From contig JABYQR010000296.1 of assembly GCA_022592445.1 (NCBI GenBank), positions 1 to 56,932 of the forward strand: DNA of 56,932 nucleotides, written 5' to 3'. Position 1 is the first letter of the stretch. The number at the start of each line of letters is the position of its first letter. The position numbers were made by a program, and so were the translations under genes. The notes beneath the pieces were generated by a model that was given only the letters and a program-made list of their open reading frames with translations, did no database searches and had not been told where the DNA came from. Source of the stretch: Cytidiella melzeri. Taxonomy: Eukaryota; Basidiomycota; Agaricomycetes; Polyporales; Irpicaceae. Positions 1-10,966 of the stretch are shown piece by piece.

Positions 1-312
1 AGGCTACATGGACGTTGGAAGAAATTGCAATTCCTTGTCAAATGGGAAGGGTATTCAGACGGACACAATAGCTGGGAACCAGTAGAAAACCTCGAGAATA
101 GTCAAGAAGCAATTGACGACTTCTACAAAGCAAACCCCGGAGCGCCCCGGGTCATCAAAGCTTCACTCTTCACGGATCTCCGCTCGCATTTTCGGGAATT
201 CAATACCCAGACCGACCCCGCTTTCCTTCGCACGATCTATCCATCTACATACGATCTTAGCTGGGATGAAGGCAAACACATCGGTCTGGATATCTCAAGA
301 ACATCACACTGA
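1..312 (+). CDS. Chromodomain end of a Ty3/gypsy polyprotein (family A, partial)
   Basis: The frame is open from base 1 and ends with a stop at 310-312, so this is the C-terminal end of a polyprotein whose start lies outside the window. The residues LVKWEGY followed by SWEPVENL are the hallmark of a chromodomain at the C-terminus of chromoviral gypsy integrases, where it is thought to guide integration to particular chromatin. The helix region EAIDDFYKANPGAP follows, as usual in fungal elements. A polypurine tract and an LTR follow downstream, which fits the 3' end of an element. The reading frame seen here is undamaged. Confidence 0.85.
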   Translation, partial: RLHGRWKKLQFLVKWEGYSDGHNSWEPVENLENSQEAIDDFYKANPGAPRVIKASLFTDLRSHFREFNTQTDPAFLRTIYPSTYDLSWDEGKHIGLDISRTSH

Positions 313-460
313 CGGGTAACGTCGAGTCAACGACACCAGAAGGGGAGAAACTTCCTAGCATCCTTCTGACTAGACAATCGGGGCAATTCTGCTGAATCCC
401 TGTAGACGGGTAGAAGACCTCTATCACCACAGCACAGTGATGCTTCGCGAGGACGCTCGA

Positions 461-477
461 TTTTAGGAGGGGGGTAA
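461..477 (+). other. Polypurine tract of gypsy family A
   Basis: The run TTTTAGGAGGGGGGTAA lies directly before the LTR start TGTCATGG. In LTR elements such a purine-rich stretch primes plus-strand DNA synthesis. The same layout (purine run, TAA, then TG) is present before the 3' LTR of the unrelated-in-sequence family C at 32229-32244. Confidence 0.7.
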
Positions 478-1161
478 TGTCATGGATGGCCTGACTAGCC
501 CTTAATTTTCGCAATTTACCTCTTGTTTTTATCTGTAAAACTCCGGGCTACAACCTAGTTTCAATTCTCTCTGCATAAACTCCTTTGCACGTCTATTAAG
601 CGCCCGTATCACGTGGCTTAGACGCTCCACACGGTCACATTACTTGCTACTACGTCACACTGGCATGTGACTTAGCTTAAGTAAGACCACATGGCTACAA
701 GCACATGGCTCAGCCCATAGCTAGGGTTTGACGTCATAGATACTGTCCACATGGGCTCCTTATTGTTCTTTCCTTATTGTTCTCTTTATGGAAGGATGTT
801 CTCACAGGTGTGGGAATGGAATACAATAGTTGGTCTCCTTTTAGATAGATTCTCTCACGGGTAGAGTTCTTGGCAAGGTCTAGACAATAGCTATTGTTCT
901 CCTTTAGGTAGTTCTTTTGTTCTTCGTTCCCATGGCTTCTTGCAAAGCCTGCCCTCAACATGGTCTGTGCGCAGGTCCCTGAAGTCTATATAAGCAGCTA
1001 CATGTACGCTCCTAGCCCCCATCTCGACCTCTTGGTCTTTACTGGGCTAGGTAAGCAAACCCCTCCTGTACTACATAGCTAGTAGTACCCAATACTAACT
1101 TGGTCTTTACTGGGCTAGACAACTTGTATAAAGTCTGATAGCTGGTGAGAGCACTGTGCTA
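478..1161 (+). repeat. 3' LTR of gypsy family A
   Basis: The LTR starts TGTCATGGATGG right after the polypurine tract. It carries a palindromic CRE-type site TGACGTCA (729-736), a CACGTG E-box (610-615) and a TATA box TCTATATAAG near 986-995. A second, inverted and truncated copy lies at 8046-8419, which confirms the start and the first 370 bases. The 3' boundary near 1161 (GTGCTACA) is a guess from the TG...CA rule, because no second complete copy is available. Confidence 0.7.
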
Positions 1162-1402
1162 CACGCCTGCCACCACCTCCTCGTCGATATCCACTTCGTG
1201 TCCCTGTCTGTCACGTCGAGCCTTGTCTCCGTGTCATTGCCTCCTGAGGTTTTTTTGGAACACCCTCCGCACAACCCTTCCCCATCTCCTTGACCAAGAC
1301 GTTGCCAATCTTGCAAGACCGTTTACCGGTCCTGCAAGCATAACACGCCTTGCTGTTTGTTTTTGCATCCAACTCCCAGAAGCACTCGGACTTGTACTTG
1401 AT

Positions 1403-2083
1403 TCACGTATTGCATCTCACATCAGACGTGCTCCAGTGGACCTCAATGACGGTCTCTCCGTGAACAACCCTTGTCGTCTTTGTAATGACTTGGGCCTTCT
1501 TTTCTTTTGGGGTCCGCTCCGCGTCCTCCATCTCCGCGTCCTCCTCCTCCTCCTCATCCTTGTCCGTTTCCCAGTCCTCCTCGTCTTTGCCGTAGGGACG
1601 TATTGCAAGGTTGCAGGACTCAAAGTCTTGCTATGCCAAATCGTGCCTGCAACAAACGGAGAAGGTGTCGTCGACGCAGTCGCCGCAAGCTTTGCCGCAA
1701 TCTCAGCGGCCGCCGACTCTACAATTGCCTTGCGCCACATCTCTGCTGCGGCCCTCTTCTCCAGCATCAACCGCTTACCCTCAGTGGCCACCTTTTTCTT
1801 CGCCTCCTCAGCTTCCGTCTTCTTCCTCGCCTCCTCAGCCTCCATCCTTGTCTTCTCCTGCGCTGCAGCAACTAACTCCGCTGTCCTTCGGCATTCCTCC
1901 TCAGCCGCTGCCTCCGCCCTCAACTCCTCTTCCTCCTGCTCCATCCTCGCCAGCTCGGCCTTCCTCTCGGCAATTTCTCGCTGCCTCCGTGCAAAACAAT
2001 CAGCGGCAGTCTCTGGAAAGGAGTCGTTGAAGTCACCCTATCTCCACCAAGGAGCAGAGATGCTCACCATTTGGGGTGGACAT
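1403..2083 (-). pseudogene. Glu/Ala/Lys-rich coiled-coil protein gene, frame broken
   Basis: The minus strand encodes a long charged helix with repeated EEAR, AEEA and KKK patterns (about 1650-2000), typical of a coiled coil. It then shifts frame into a very acidic stretch (DEEEEEDAEMEDAER) and ends at a TGA at 1403-1405. The first ATG is at 2081-2083, 74-80 bases downstream of a TATAAAG box. After MSTPN the frame needs a 30-base skip bounded by GT and AG, and even then the frame does not join cleanly. A second frame change occurs near 1610. Coiled-coil plus acidic N-terminal regions like this are often found in basidiomycete transposon-associated ORFs, but I cannot name a family. It may be a decayed copy or contain unrecognised introns. 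Confidence 0.45.
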
Positions 2084-2156
2084 GTTGCTGCTGGGTACTG
2101 GGTAGTGGTGGTTGAAGGAAGAAAAGTTGAAGTCCAGCACTCGCACACTCTCAGGA

Positions 2157-2163
2157 CTTTATA
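2157..2163 (-). promoter_or_regulatory. TATA box of the coiled-coil gene
   Basis: TATAAAG on the minus strand, about 75 bases upstream of the ATG at 2083, followed by a CT- and CAAC-rich leader that resembles basidiomycete 5' UTRs. Confidence 0.4.
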
Positions 2164-2238
2164 CCAAAACTCCAGATCTCTGATGCGGATACATTAGAAG
2201 CATTGCCCTCATGGGTTCGGGCCTTAAGGGTGAGGTAC

Positions 2239-2674
2239 TGTTACAATCCGGCCCAACCACCCAACTTCACGTGACCTCCGCACCCAAACACCGCGCTGCA
2301 TATGCCGCATCTCCGCACCGACATCATTGTGACCCTTATCATCCGTTTCCTTTACATCATGCTGTGTTACAGTTCTCTTATCTCTCCGCAAGAATGCTCA
2401 ATTTCCTTTGTTCCGCTTTCGTCTACTCCTGTCAGACTTGGAATCATTGTAGTATATATACAAGACCCAACTGTAGTAAATAAGCAATTCAAATATTGAA
2501 TAAGACTTCCCTTCTTATCCTCTCTTTGTCTGCATTCAACTTCACTAGCTGAAGTCGTCTTACTCGTCGTTGTCCGATGTCCCCTAGCTATCTCCAGTGT
2601 TCCAATCACCACACCTCCGCAGGTCCACATTTCGATTGAGCCTTGCTCTCAAACCTTTGATCCTGCTAAGTCCA
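2239..2674 (+). repeat. Solo LTR-like copy, family D (copy 1)
   Basis: This stretch starts TGTTACAATCC and ends GCTAAGTCCA, following the TG...CA rule. A second copy at 52408-52834 has the same ends and high similarity throughout, and both flanks diverge immediately outside. It contains a TATA box (AGTATATATACA, about 2450-2461) and a CACGTG E-box at 2268-2273. No target duplication is visible on either side, so it may be a recombined or old solo LTR. Confidence 0.65.
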
Positions 2675-2768
2675 AGTTTGAGTCACAAGAATCTTGAGCG
2701 GCGCAACTTAACTAGTTGAAGCCAAGACTCATTCTGATCCCCCTTGTTCACTCCACTGCTTCCGCATC

Positions 2769-3474
2769 TGACATGGATAGTCCAACAGAGACCGGATTTT
2801 TCCAACAATGTCACAAGTTTACAGCCTTGGGCGCCTATCTAGAGTGCTTATTTTCCGGCTAGGAGCGTTACCGGACCTAACCCTAACCCGGGTCACGTGA
2901 CATCCTGCCTTATTTATCAATAGTCCAGACCCAAACCCTAGACTCAGTCTGGAGCGGTTCCAGATCAACCTAGGCTATTGTTCTATTGTTCCTCTTCCAT
3001 TGATGGGGATTCCCCAGGGATTCCCCCAGGTCTTATTGTTCTATTGTTCTTATCCTATTGATCTATTGTTTTATTGTTCTACGTACCCTGGTCCTTGACA
3101 GTTACTCAGGTCCTTGACAGTTACCCTGGTTCCTTATTGTTCTATTGTTACTCCAGTCCCACAGTTACTCCAGTCCCTAGTGTGGGAACTGGTGCACAGA
3201 CCACCCAGACCCAGTATATATAGTACCCCTTACCCTCCCTGGTTCTGCATCTTGACCTCTTTGTCATTTGCACTGCCAGGTGAGTTACTCAATGTAACCT
3301 AGTATAAGCATAATATTAACTTCGTCATTTGCACTGCCAGTATCCGGCCCCAGTGCCTGCTTGCCTGCTCATCATCGACTTTGACCTCGTTGTCGTCGTT
3401 GGAGATCCACCCCCTTCCTCTCTACTTCACTCCCTTTTTAGGGTTATTAGCATAGCAGCAGTTGCTCCGCGACA
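2769..3474 (+). repeat. Solo LTR of gypsy family C with 5-bp target duplication
   Basis: The LTR starts TGACATGGATAG and ends CTCCGCGACA. It is flanked by a perfect direct repeat GCATC at 2764-2768 and 3475-3479, the 5-bp duplication expected of gypsy integration, so it is a solo LTR left by LTR-LTR recombination. It shares its full length with the LTRs at 19369, 26316 and 41661. It contains a telomere-like CCTAACCCTAACCC (2876-2889), a CACGTG E-box (2894-2899), a variable CTATTGTT tract and a TATA box (AGTATATATAG, about 3211). Confidence 0.9.
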
Positions 3475-3479
3475 GCATC

Positions 3480-4266
3480 TCTGCAAACGCCGCAGCTCCG
3501 CGTCCCTCCCCCTTTAGTCTTGCTCTTAACAGATTCCATTATCATCCTGGCCACACACAATGCAATACTTGCACCTTATTGCATTGTGTTCCAGTGGTTT
3601 CCATGGCTGAATAGCAGAAGTCCCATGAGGCTTCTCCTAACTCATGTTTTGAATACCAAATTTATGCATACTAAAGGCCCAGTCAGCACCATTCAGTTAT
3701 GTAGGATGCTCAGTTATTGCTTACGCTCTCTATTCAGTAGTATTAGCAAGCCGGACTGTGCGTTAACAATCCTTACTCATATGACATGACTGTAGCATTA
3801 GTAATCTTGTTGCAGACATGTGTATATACCACACCTAGAGAGCAGCAAAATATCAAGACACTTACTCCTACAGCTGGCTGACCTTTTAAGTCATCCTCTG
3901 CACTCGTAACTTTCAAACAACTAGTACAGTCTTTTGGGTTGCCTTTGTTCAGAACTTTTTTCCCTTGGAGTTGGCTGTTTACAGTAACATCCACAGCAAC
4001 ATTTTTGTTGCTTTTATATGCTACCCAACATACAATAACTCAAAATGAACCAGAATTATTGGTATCAGCTGCTAGATCTTTACAACCAATACATAGCATG
4101 GATAGCAGCCATGTCACAGATACTAGCTGGCAGTTATATAGTGCTATACATCTATTGCCATGGCTACCTTGCTCAACGTGCACTGGAACATACTGTCCTA
4201 CCACCTCCTAGCCGGCTGCCCTTGATGTGGCGGAAAATGCAGCATGGCATAACTAGCACAATTACT
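3480..4266 (+). other. Intergenic stretch without supported features
   Basis: Only short overlapping open frames on both strands, none with a recognisable domain, codon pattern or splice structure. It is the 3' flank of SSP1. I see no repeat shared with the 3' flanks of the two other secreted-protein genes. Confidence 0.5.
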
Positions 4267-4740
4267 TCAGTCACTTGATTCTAGTGAAGCAGCTAAAAGA
4301 ACATACTCATGTATGGCATTGGCTCTCCACCTTTCCTCAGAGTTGAACCATTCATTATTTACTAGCTTCCAAATGGTCCTGTTAATCCCACCCTCCGGTG
4401 GTGGACGCCTGTAGTTTTTAATACCCTTTTGCACATGTTGCAACCTCAATTTGGCATTGGTTGTTGACATCTTCTCCAAATCTGCCCACTCTTTGGGTGA
4501 CACCGAGAATGGGTTGTGGTTGAGAAAGTCAAATTCACCTGCACTGCCTGTGCTCCCTCTGGCTACGTTGTTCAAGTTGAGGTTGTTGGAGGAAGTTGGA
4601 TGGAGGTCAAAGGAAGTTGGATGTAGTGTCATGCTGGAGGAGGTTGGGTGGGATTCTGACCTGCCATATGGGGCAGCAGACACAATCAATGTGCTGAGAA
4701 ACACAGTGGTAAACAAAACAAGAAAGGTTGAGAAGTGCAT
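4267..4740 (-). CDS. Small secreted protein SSP1 (157 aa)
   Basis: The protein starts MHFSTFLVLFTTVFLSTLIV, a clear signal peptide with predicted cleavage after SAA (about residue 23). Three HPTS motifs follow in residues 31-50, then VARGSTGSAGEF, a likely propeptide boundary that matches ERRSTGSDNF in SSP3. The mature part is hydrophilic, has no cysteine pattern, and contains IWKLVNNEWF and a helical tail. A leader intron of 56 bp (4806-4861, GTAAGT...TACAG) lies in the 5' UTR, with the exon end CGCTGGTCG|GTAAGTA matching SSP2 and SSP3. It is a candidate extracellular effector-like protein. No enzyme motif is seen and the function is unknown. Confidence 0.75.
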   Translation of the reverse strand: MHFSTFLVLFTTVFLSTLIVSAAPYGRSESHPTSSSMTLHPTSFDLHPTSSNNLNLNNVARGSTGSAGEFDFLNHNPFSVSPKEWADLEKMSTTNAKLRLQHVQKGIKNYRRPPPEGGINRTIWKLVNNEWFNSEERWRANAIHEYVLLAASLESSD

Positions 4741-5577
4741 GGCAGTGTATCAAGTATAGGATGTCAAAGGTTTGAAAAGGGTTTAGAAGCCAGTAAGATG
4801 GTTAGCTGTAAAATCAGTGTCAGCACAGTGACCCAAGATGAGTGCATGAACATTTACTTACCGACCAGCGCTGCAGTAATGAAAAGACTTGGGACAATGG
4901 AAATGTGCTGTTAACCACACTGAGGTATGTGAATGGTGAAAAGCCTCAAGCCCAAGCAGGGAGCTTTATAGACTCTGTGGTTTGTGCAGTGTTGGTATCA
5001 ATGCAACAGTCACTGCACACATGATACTGATGCTCTGAGGATTAGGGGTCCTAGCATAAAACCTGTTACATGCATCCATCAAAACCACAACTGCAGGCTA
5101 TGTTCTGCACGCTGTGATGAAGACAAGGATTTGTGCCATAGAAAAACTTGATGCTTGAGCTCCCAGTCCCCATTCTTTGTCAATGTTCAACCAGTCTCAG
5201 AATCTTCAGCCAGTCCAGCTGGTTCCAATTTAATGGGCATAGTCAAAGTATGGATAGAGAGGCAATCTACACATTGTGAGGCTATGCTGCATGGTAAAGC
5301 AATGCCACAGAGATACAAAATAGCTCAGATCACAATTTGCTACACTTTTCTATGGTCTGACTATGTGGAAGATCTCCCAAACACATGCCTACTGATTTGA
5401 AACAGTTCTGTAGTTTCAACCCTCATCAAAAGCGCAGCTTCCAATCCCAGTTGAAACGTGGACACATCACATGTTTGGAATCCATCAAGTTGTGGCCCAT
5501 CAAATCTGATTGTGATTGCGCAAACAACAATTATAGTTTCTGAAGAAAGAAGCAGAATTGTCCCAGTGTGCACTAGT
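4741..5577 (-). promoter_or_regulatory. Upstream region of SSP1 with 5' UTR intron and remnant of module E
   Basis: The 5' UTR intron is 4806-4861. Further upstream, about 5540-5570, the minus strand carries the TGCTTCTTTCTTCAGAAA-like remnant of module E that also precedes SSP2 (10228-10420) and SSP3 (46398-46570). Short ORFs on the plus strand here have no support. Confidence 0.4.
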
Positions 5578-6474
5578 GCTTAGCAGATACCATCAAATGT
5601 TTCAACTAGGGTGTATTTAATTATTACCATTGAATACTAATATCACATGTTGGTTGTTGGATAATAATGTATTTGATAGTGTTAGTATTGGTTAGTATGA
5701 GTATTTATTGGCATGTAATGAACATTAATGATATAGCCAGCATTTGGGTAATTCAAGTCCAAGTCCTTGCTCACCTGAGTCCCTGACTGCCTCGCATTCA
5801 CAATGAACACCTCATACGTTGTAAGATGAACTTATGAAGACAGCAAGATGGTATGCATGAAAATTAGTATACACTCTAAGTAGCGTCACTGTAAATGTTG
5901 CCACCACTTCATTGGAGCTTGGCCTGTTCTGTTGTCTTGCAACTGGACAGTGCTACTACATAGACTTTGAACAAACTGGAACATGTATGCCAATATACAC
6001 AGGTGACCACAGCTGCAGTCAATGATATTCACTTGCTCCAGATAGACACACCAAGGAAATACTCAATACCCTCACCAAGCCCAATCTGTAACCAGTCCTT
6101 CGGTATGGCAGTCTTTGATGCTTTCCTGGCCCCAAGAGATGAGCAAGAGCCCCTCATAGCATGCTTGCATGAGGAAAATAGCCTCTCAACTGAGACACTG
6201 ACACCAGGAATTGCAAGAATGCCTTGTGCATTGTGAGAGAGGGTGAAAAAGACCTTTGCATGACTCTGTTATGCACAGTCTTCATGCCCTACTATTTTTA
6301 TTAATTTAATAGTAGCTAGCCTGCCTTTGCTCTGACACTTTAACTTGTCTTTCCTCTATTACTTCTCTGTCCTTGTCATCTCTGTTTAACACGGACCATA
6401 ACATCATCAACTTCCTTTGTGTTTGCATTGGGACCTTGGACTCAACTCCAATTGGTTACTGCTGCCTTGATTCC
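5578..6474. other. AT-rich intergenic stretch
   Basis: No gene supported. The open frame near 5967-6236 has no recognisable features. The sequence is locally AT-rich, with TTATTAATTTAATAG near 6300. Confidence 0.4.
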
Positions 6475-7330
6475 TGAGATATGTTGAGACAAGCTGAGAT
6501 GTGTTGAGGGGTGTTGAGATGTGTTAAGGCAGGCTGAGTTGAGTTGAGACATGGTGAGACGAGCTGTGTCAAGTTAGGTTGAGCCATGTTGAGACATGTT
6601 GAGATGTGTTGAGACACTGTGTCAAGTTAGGTTGAGCCATGTTGAGACATGTTGAGATGTGTTGAGACATGGTGAGACATGTTGAGATCAGCTGAGACAT
6701 GTTGAAGCATGTTGAGGCCAGCTGAGACATGTTGAGACGTGTGATGTTGTGTTGAGATGTGTTGAGGCAAGCTGAGTTGAGCTAAGACGTGTCGAGACAT
6801 GCTGAGCTGTGTTGATGAGTTGAGGCACATTGAGACATGTTAAGCTGAGTAGTTGAGCTGTGTTGAGGCAAGTTGATTCGAGCGGAATCAATCTGATGCC
6901 TGTTGAGACGTGTTGGAACACGCTGTGTTGAAACTAGCTAAGTGGTGTTGAGACATGTTGAGCTAAGTTGTGTGGAGTTGAGTTGAGACATTCTCAGCTG
7001 TGTTGAGCCAAGTTGAGCCAAGTTGAGATATTTTAATCCAAGTTGAGGTATGTTGAGATATGTTGAGTCAGGTTGAGACAAGCTGAGTCAAGTTGAGTCA
7101 ATTGATGCATGTTGAGACAAACTGAGTTAAGTGGAGATGTGTTGAGACATGCTGAGATGCATTGAATAAAGCTAAGTCATGTTGAGATGTGTTGGGACAA
7201 GCTGTGTTGAGTCATGTTGCGCCGTGTTTAGACGTGTTTAGATGTTTTGAGACATGTTTGGACATGTTGAGGCAAGCAGTGTTAAGTTGTGTTGAGGTGT
7301 TGAGACGTGTTGAAATGGGTTGAGACCAGC
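6475..7330 (+). repeat. Degenerate minisatellite, basic unit about 10-11 bp (TTGAGACATG)
   Basis: About 850 bases consist almost entirely of variants of GTTGAGACATG, TTGAGATGTG and TTGAGGCAAGC in tandem, with occasional longer sub-repeats (for example near 6545-6665). Open frames on the minus strand here (Leu/Asn/Ser/His-rich) are translations of the repeat and not genes. Confidence 0.85.
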
Positions 7331-7434
7331 TGGGATGTGCTGAGACATAATAAGGGGTGTTACAATTTGTGAAGAATGAAGTAGATTCATTCCAGTGCAG
7401 GTGACTGCTTTGATGTCCCTGTAGATGTAACATG

Positions 7435-8042
7435 TGTCACAGATCTTCAATGATTCTACAAGACTTAACAGGCAACAGTATTGATGGGATTATTTAAGCA
7501 CTTATTAGGTGTCCATTTAACCACTTATTCAGCGCTTATCCAGCGCTCATTCCGGCCCCTATTTCAGCGCTTATCAATTGATGCACTGATGTGCCCTCTG
7601 TCTCTGATGCGCTGATGCACTCCTTTCCTTATCTGTGTATCACATGATAGAACTCTCTGGAACCTTGTGAAACATGCTGGAAGTATGTTGTCATAGTGTA
7701 GAACATTCTAGTAGATGATGTCATAGTTCTTAGAACCTTCTGGAAAAGTCCAGCCTTGTCTTAGAACAAGCTAAAACAAGTGTAGCCTTGGGACTGAGTC
7801 ATGCTATTGGTTGATTATTGAAGTAGCACCACTAAGGCATAGGGCATGCTTAGTAGAGTAGATTACTTTGCTTACTCATGTAGGTATTAGGGGTCTTAGG
7901 GTAGTTCCTGGGTTCCTTCCCTTCATGTATATATAGAAGCACTCCTGAGGGCATATCCCCTCAGTCTTATCCACTCTGTTGAACCAAAATTACTTGGTAC
8001 CTCACAGTACTTTGCTCACCACACCTCTTACTCTCTATCTCA
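7435..8042 (+). repeat. LTR of family B, copy 1
   Basis: Begins TGTCACAGA and ends CTCTATCTCA. The inverted copy at 43041-43619 matches over its full length, and all three copies in the window diverge exactly after CTCTATCTCA. It holds a TATA box (ATGTATATATAG near 7925-7936). The sequence stops three bases before an inverted family A fragment (8046), and no target duplication is visible, so a rearrangement joins the two. Confidence 0.7.
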
Positions 8043-8045
8043 CTA

Positions 8046-8419
8046 GGAGACCAGTTATTGTATTCCATTCACACCTGTGAGAACCCTCTTCCATAAAGAG
8101 AACATTGGCAAAAGAACAATAGAAGTCCGTGTGAGCAGTATCTATGACGTCAACCCCTAGCTATGGGCTGACCATGTGGTTGTAGCCATATGGTCTTACA
8201 TAAGCTGAGTCACATGCCAGTGTGACATAGCAGCAAGTAATGTGACAATGTAGAGTGTCTAAGCCATGTGATACAGGTGCTTAATAGACGTGCAAGGGGT
8301 TGTGCAGAGAGGGTCGCAATTGGGTTGCAACCAGGTTTCAACCAGGTTTCAAAGGTAAAAACAAGAGGTAAAATGCAAAACGTAAGGGCTAGTCGGGCCA
8401 TCCACGACCATCCACGACA
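8046..8419 (-). repeat. Truncated inverted LTR fragment, family A (copy 2)
   Basis: Reverse complement of bases 478 to about 850 of the family A LTR. The LTR start is at 8419. It keeps the CRE site TGACGTCA and contains a private 10-bp tandem duplication (TCGTGGATGG) just inside the start. The TATA-bearing half is missing. Confidence 0.75.
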
Positions 8420-8459
8420 GATTTCTTGATAAAAGTATGTATTTAGGGTGTTGAATTGG

Positions 8460-9480
8460 AGACCCAATTTGCAATCACTAACAAGATGGCTTATAAAAGT
8501 GACACTTCAAAACTATTATAAAATTAAGTATGTTGGGCATGTTGGTAACAAGAGTTGTTACAAGTAACAGACTTTCTGCCAGTGTTTGACACTGAATCAT
8601 TGTGGGCAAGTTAGTACCAAAGCAAGTTAGTAACAAAAGTTTATTTGTTTTGAAGAATTACTGATACATTCAAGCATTCCAGTAAAGTTTGTGACAAAAG
8701 TTGTTACAGGGAACAAACTTGGGCAAACTAGACATGAAAATTGTTATCAGTAACATAATTACTCAAAAATTACAGAATCAAAACTTAATCGAACATAAGT
8801 ATTCTGTGCATGTTAGTAGCCAAGGCTGTTATCACCAACATCACGCTTATAAACCTCATATTAGTATTTCTTGCAATTTAGTCACCAAGATTGTTACCGG
8901 TACCAAAATTACTTATAACAGTAAGGTTTCCTGACAAATTAGAACCAAAAACTGTTACCAGTGTACTTGTAAGGATAAGGGTTCACAATCCCTTTTGAAA
9001 GTAAGTATCCCAGGCAAGTGAGTAACAAAAGTTGTTATCACTCTCAGGATTGCATATAAATCTAAAGATTTTGAACCTGTTAATCACAAATGCTGTTGCC
9101 TGTAAGGAAGTTATACTCATAACAGTAAGAACTATGTCCTACTAACAGAAGCAGTTATCAATAAACTCTAAAATTAGATATTTCAGACTTGTTAGTCATG
9201 ATATTTGTTACTAGTAATAAGATCATGATGAAACAGGTCAATTATGACAGTGAGCATTCCAGACAAGGTGAAATTGGAACTGATTACCATCAACACCATC
9301 ATCTTTGCAGTCAGGCCAACAGATGCTGTATGTAACTCCAAGCACATTTGCAATGTCACAGTAACTTCTAGGTGCCATTGATCACAACAAGGTGATGTTG
9401 ACAGATATGATAAGTCTCCACACAACTCTTGTAGTTATGCTGTGCCTATGCCCCCTTGTTTTTGAACAGAGCTGAATTGT
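8460..9480. repeat. Degenerate tandem repeats, about 75-bp monomer
   Basis: Repeated variants of CAAGTTAGTAACAAAAGTTG followed by TTACCAGTAACAAA and ACTTATAA...AGTAAG..TTCC recur at roughly 75-base spacing. The same family fills 43620-44330. Monomers are strongly diverged. No coding potential is seen. Confidence 0.55.
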
Positions 9481-9535
9481 TGAAGTGGATATAGCACAAT
9501 GATTCACTCAAACAAAAAAGTATTTGATGACACAA

Positions 9536-10227
9536 TCAAATCTGCCACGTCATCTTTCTGCCAAGTTTCATAAGGATACAGGTTGATAAATTTAGAAACT
9601 GTACTTGCCACATGCTGGCCCTGCTACCATCAGTGGAAGAATCAAGGGCAGTGCTCAATGCTGATGCAACCACGTCCTGTTGATGTCTGAACTGCTTCAT
9701 GCCCATTGAAATTGCCACAGGTTGTTTTCTGATTGTGACTCCGGCTTAGGGAGCAACCAGTGGTTGTGAAACTTTGTGGAACAAGCAGATGCAGTGCTTG
9801 CTGCTGATGCAACCACAAACTTACACTGTCCAAGAATGTAGAGGTTGAGAATTTTCTGTGAGCTTCTGACGTACTGGTAATTCTTGCTCGGAGCCAATAA
9901 TATTTGTGGCATGTCTTCTGATTGTATTCCTTATTCAAAAAGCAACCAATATCTGTAGTTTGCTGTACATGTACCTGACCAGAAATTGACATCATGTGCC
10001 AGCAGGAGTGGAGTTTGAATCTGAGTCTGGATGACTTGTTTCAGTAGACTGGCTATCAATTGCTCAATTGCACCTCAGTTGACATGGTATTTGTAACAGG
10101 ATGTTGCCACAAGATAAGGCTATCCAATGGTGTACAATATGTACCAATTTGTACCCACATGCAGTCTGTACCGCTCAAAAAGTGCATTTCAATTGCAAAA
10201 GTGATGTGATACAAATTTATGAAGGAC
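9536..10227 (-). repeat. 143-bp satellite monomers and module G, minus orientation
   Basis: Bases 9600-9840 contain the satellite motif GTTGATGTCTGAACTGC...ATTGCCACAGG in minus orientation. 9840-10140 is module G, also found at 45780-46260 (minus), 48712-49010 and 50515-50800 (plus). The open frames here are repeat translations. Confidence 0.55.
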
Positions 10228-10420
10228 TGATAACAAAATCAGTGTGATGCCATGAACTATATTCATTGCTTTGATATTGAATCTGTTACTGTCTGTATTC
10301 TCCCAGCAAATTCCCACACTTTGGGGGAAAAAGGTTCACATCTGAAAAAGCATCAATGTGCTGGAACACACTGGAACAACTCTTCTTCATTCTTCAGGAA
10401 ATGTGATTGTAACTATGGTA
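10228..10420 (+). repeat. Module E upstream of SSP2
   Basis: A block of about 190 bp (CAGTGTGATGCCAT ... CACACTTTGGGGG ... CTTCATTCTTCAGGAA) recurs at 46398-46570 upstream of SSP3, in inverse orientation twice in tandem at 48187-48712, and partly at 54940-55010 and 5540-5570. It ends about 560 bases before the SSP2 start codon. Confidence 0.6.
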
Positions 10421-10881
10421 CAGCTGTTTCAGACATTTGTAAATGATGTGTAGTCACAGACCTTGCCCCTATTGGATGCTGTTCCATTTTTATAAAACAT
10501 GTTTAATGATTACATCTTTTGTTTCATCATGCAGGCACAGCCTTTGTTGCTATTCTTCAGCCATATATGACCCTTCCCTCTGGTCCTCTATTCTCACATT
10601 TTTCTCCCTGTTTACCACCCACAGTGAGTGTCCCCCCATTTCTTTTACATCATGCTGTAAGCTCATATGCTGTTGTGTCTAGTTAAGTCATCTCCTGGTA
10701 TACTAGGTACAGTCTATCCCATTATTGTGCTCTCTTTTGCACCTGGGTGAACTTCTCTGCTTGTGTGTACTAGGTCCTTGCAGTCTGCAGTGAGGTCATA
10801 ACAGCACATCCACCCTGCCAAAAGAAGATATCCTTTCAATACATCATTATACAGGTCCTCTCAACACTACAGCACTGGTTG

Positions 10882-10960
10882 GTAAGTACAATGCTGCTTA
10901 ATTACTTGTACAAGAATTGGTCTTAGTATTAGCTGGCTGTCTTACAATTTGTTTTTGTAG
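10882..10960 (+). other. 5' UTR intron of SSP2
   Basis: Bounded by G|GTAAGTAC and TTTTTGTAG|, 79 bp. The exon end GCACTGGTTG|GTAAGTACA is nearly identical to that of SSP3 (GCACTGGCTG|GTAAGTACA). Confidence 0.65.
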
Positions 10961-10966
10961 CTTGGC

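Noticed and set aside
1145..2197. Long plus-strand open frame of 350 codons
   Set aside because: It is the complement of the Glu/Ala-rich coiled-coil gene on the minus strand; Ser/Ala/Leu-rich composition is typical of such a shadow, and promoter and start signals are on the minus strand.
6627..7450. Minus-strand frames rich in Leu, Asn, His and Ser
   Set aside because: Pure translation of the TTGAGACATG minisatellite.
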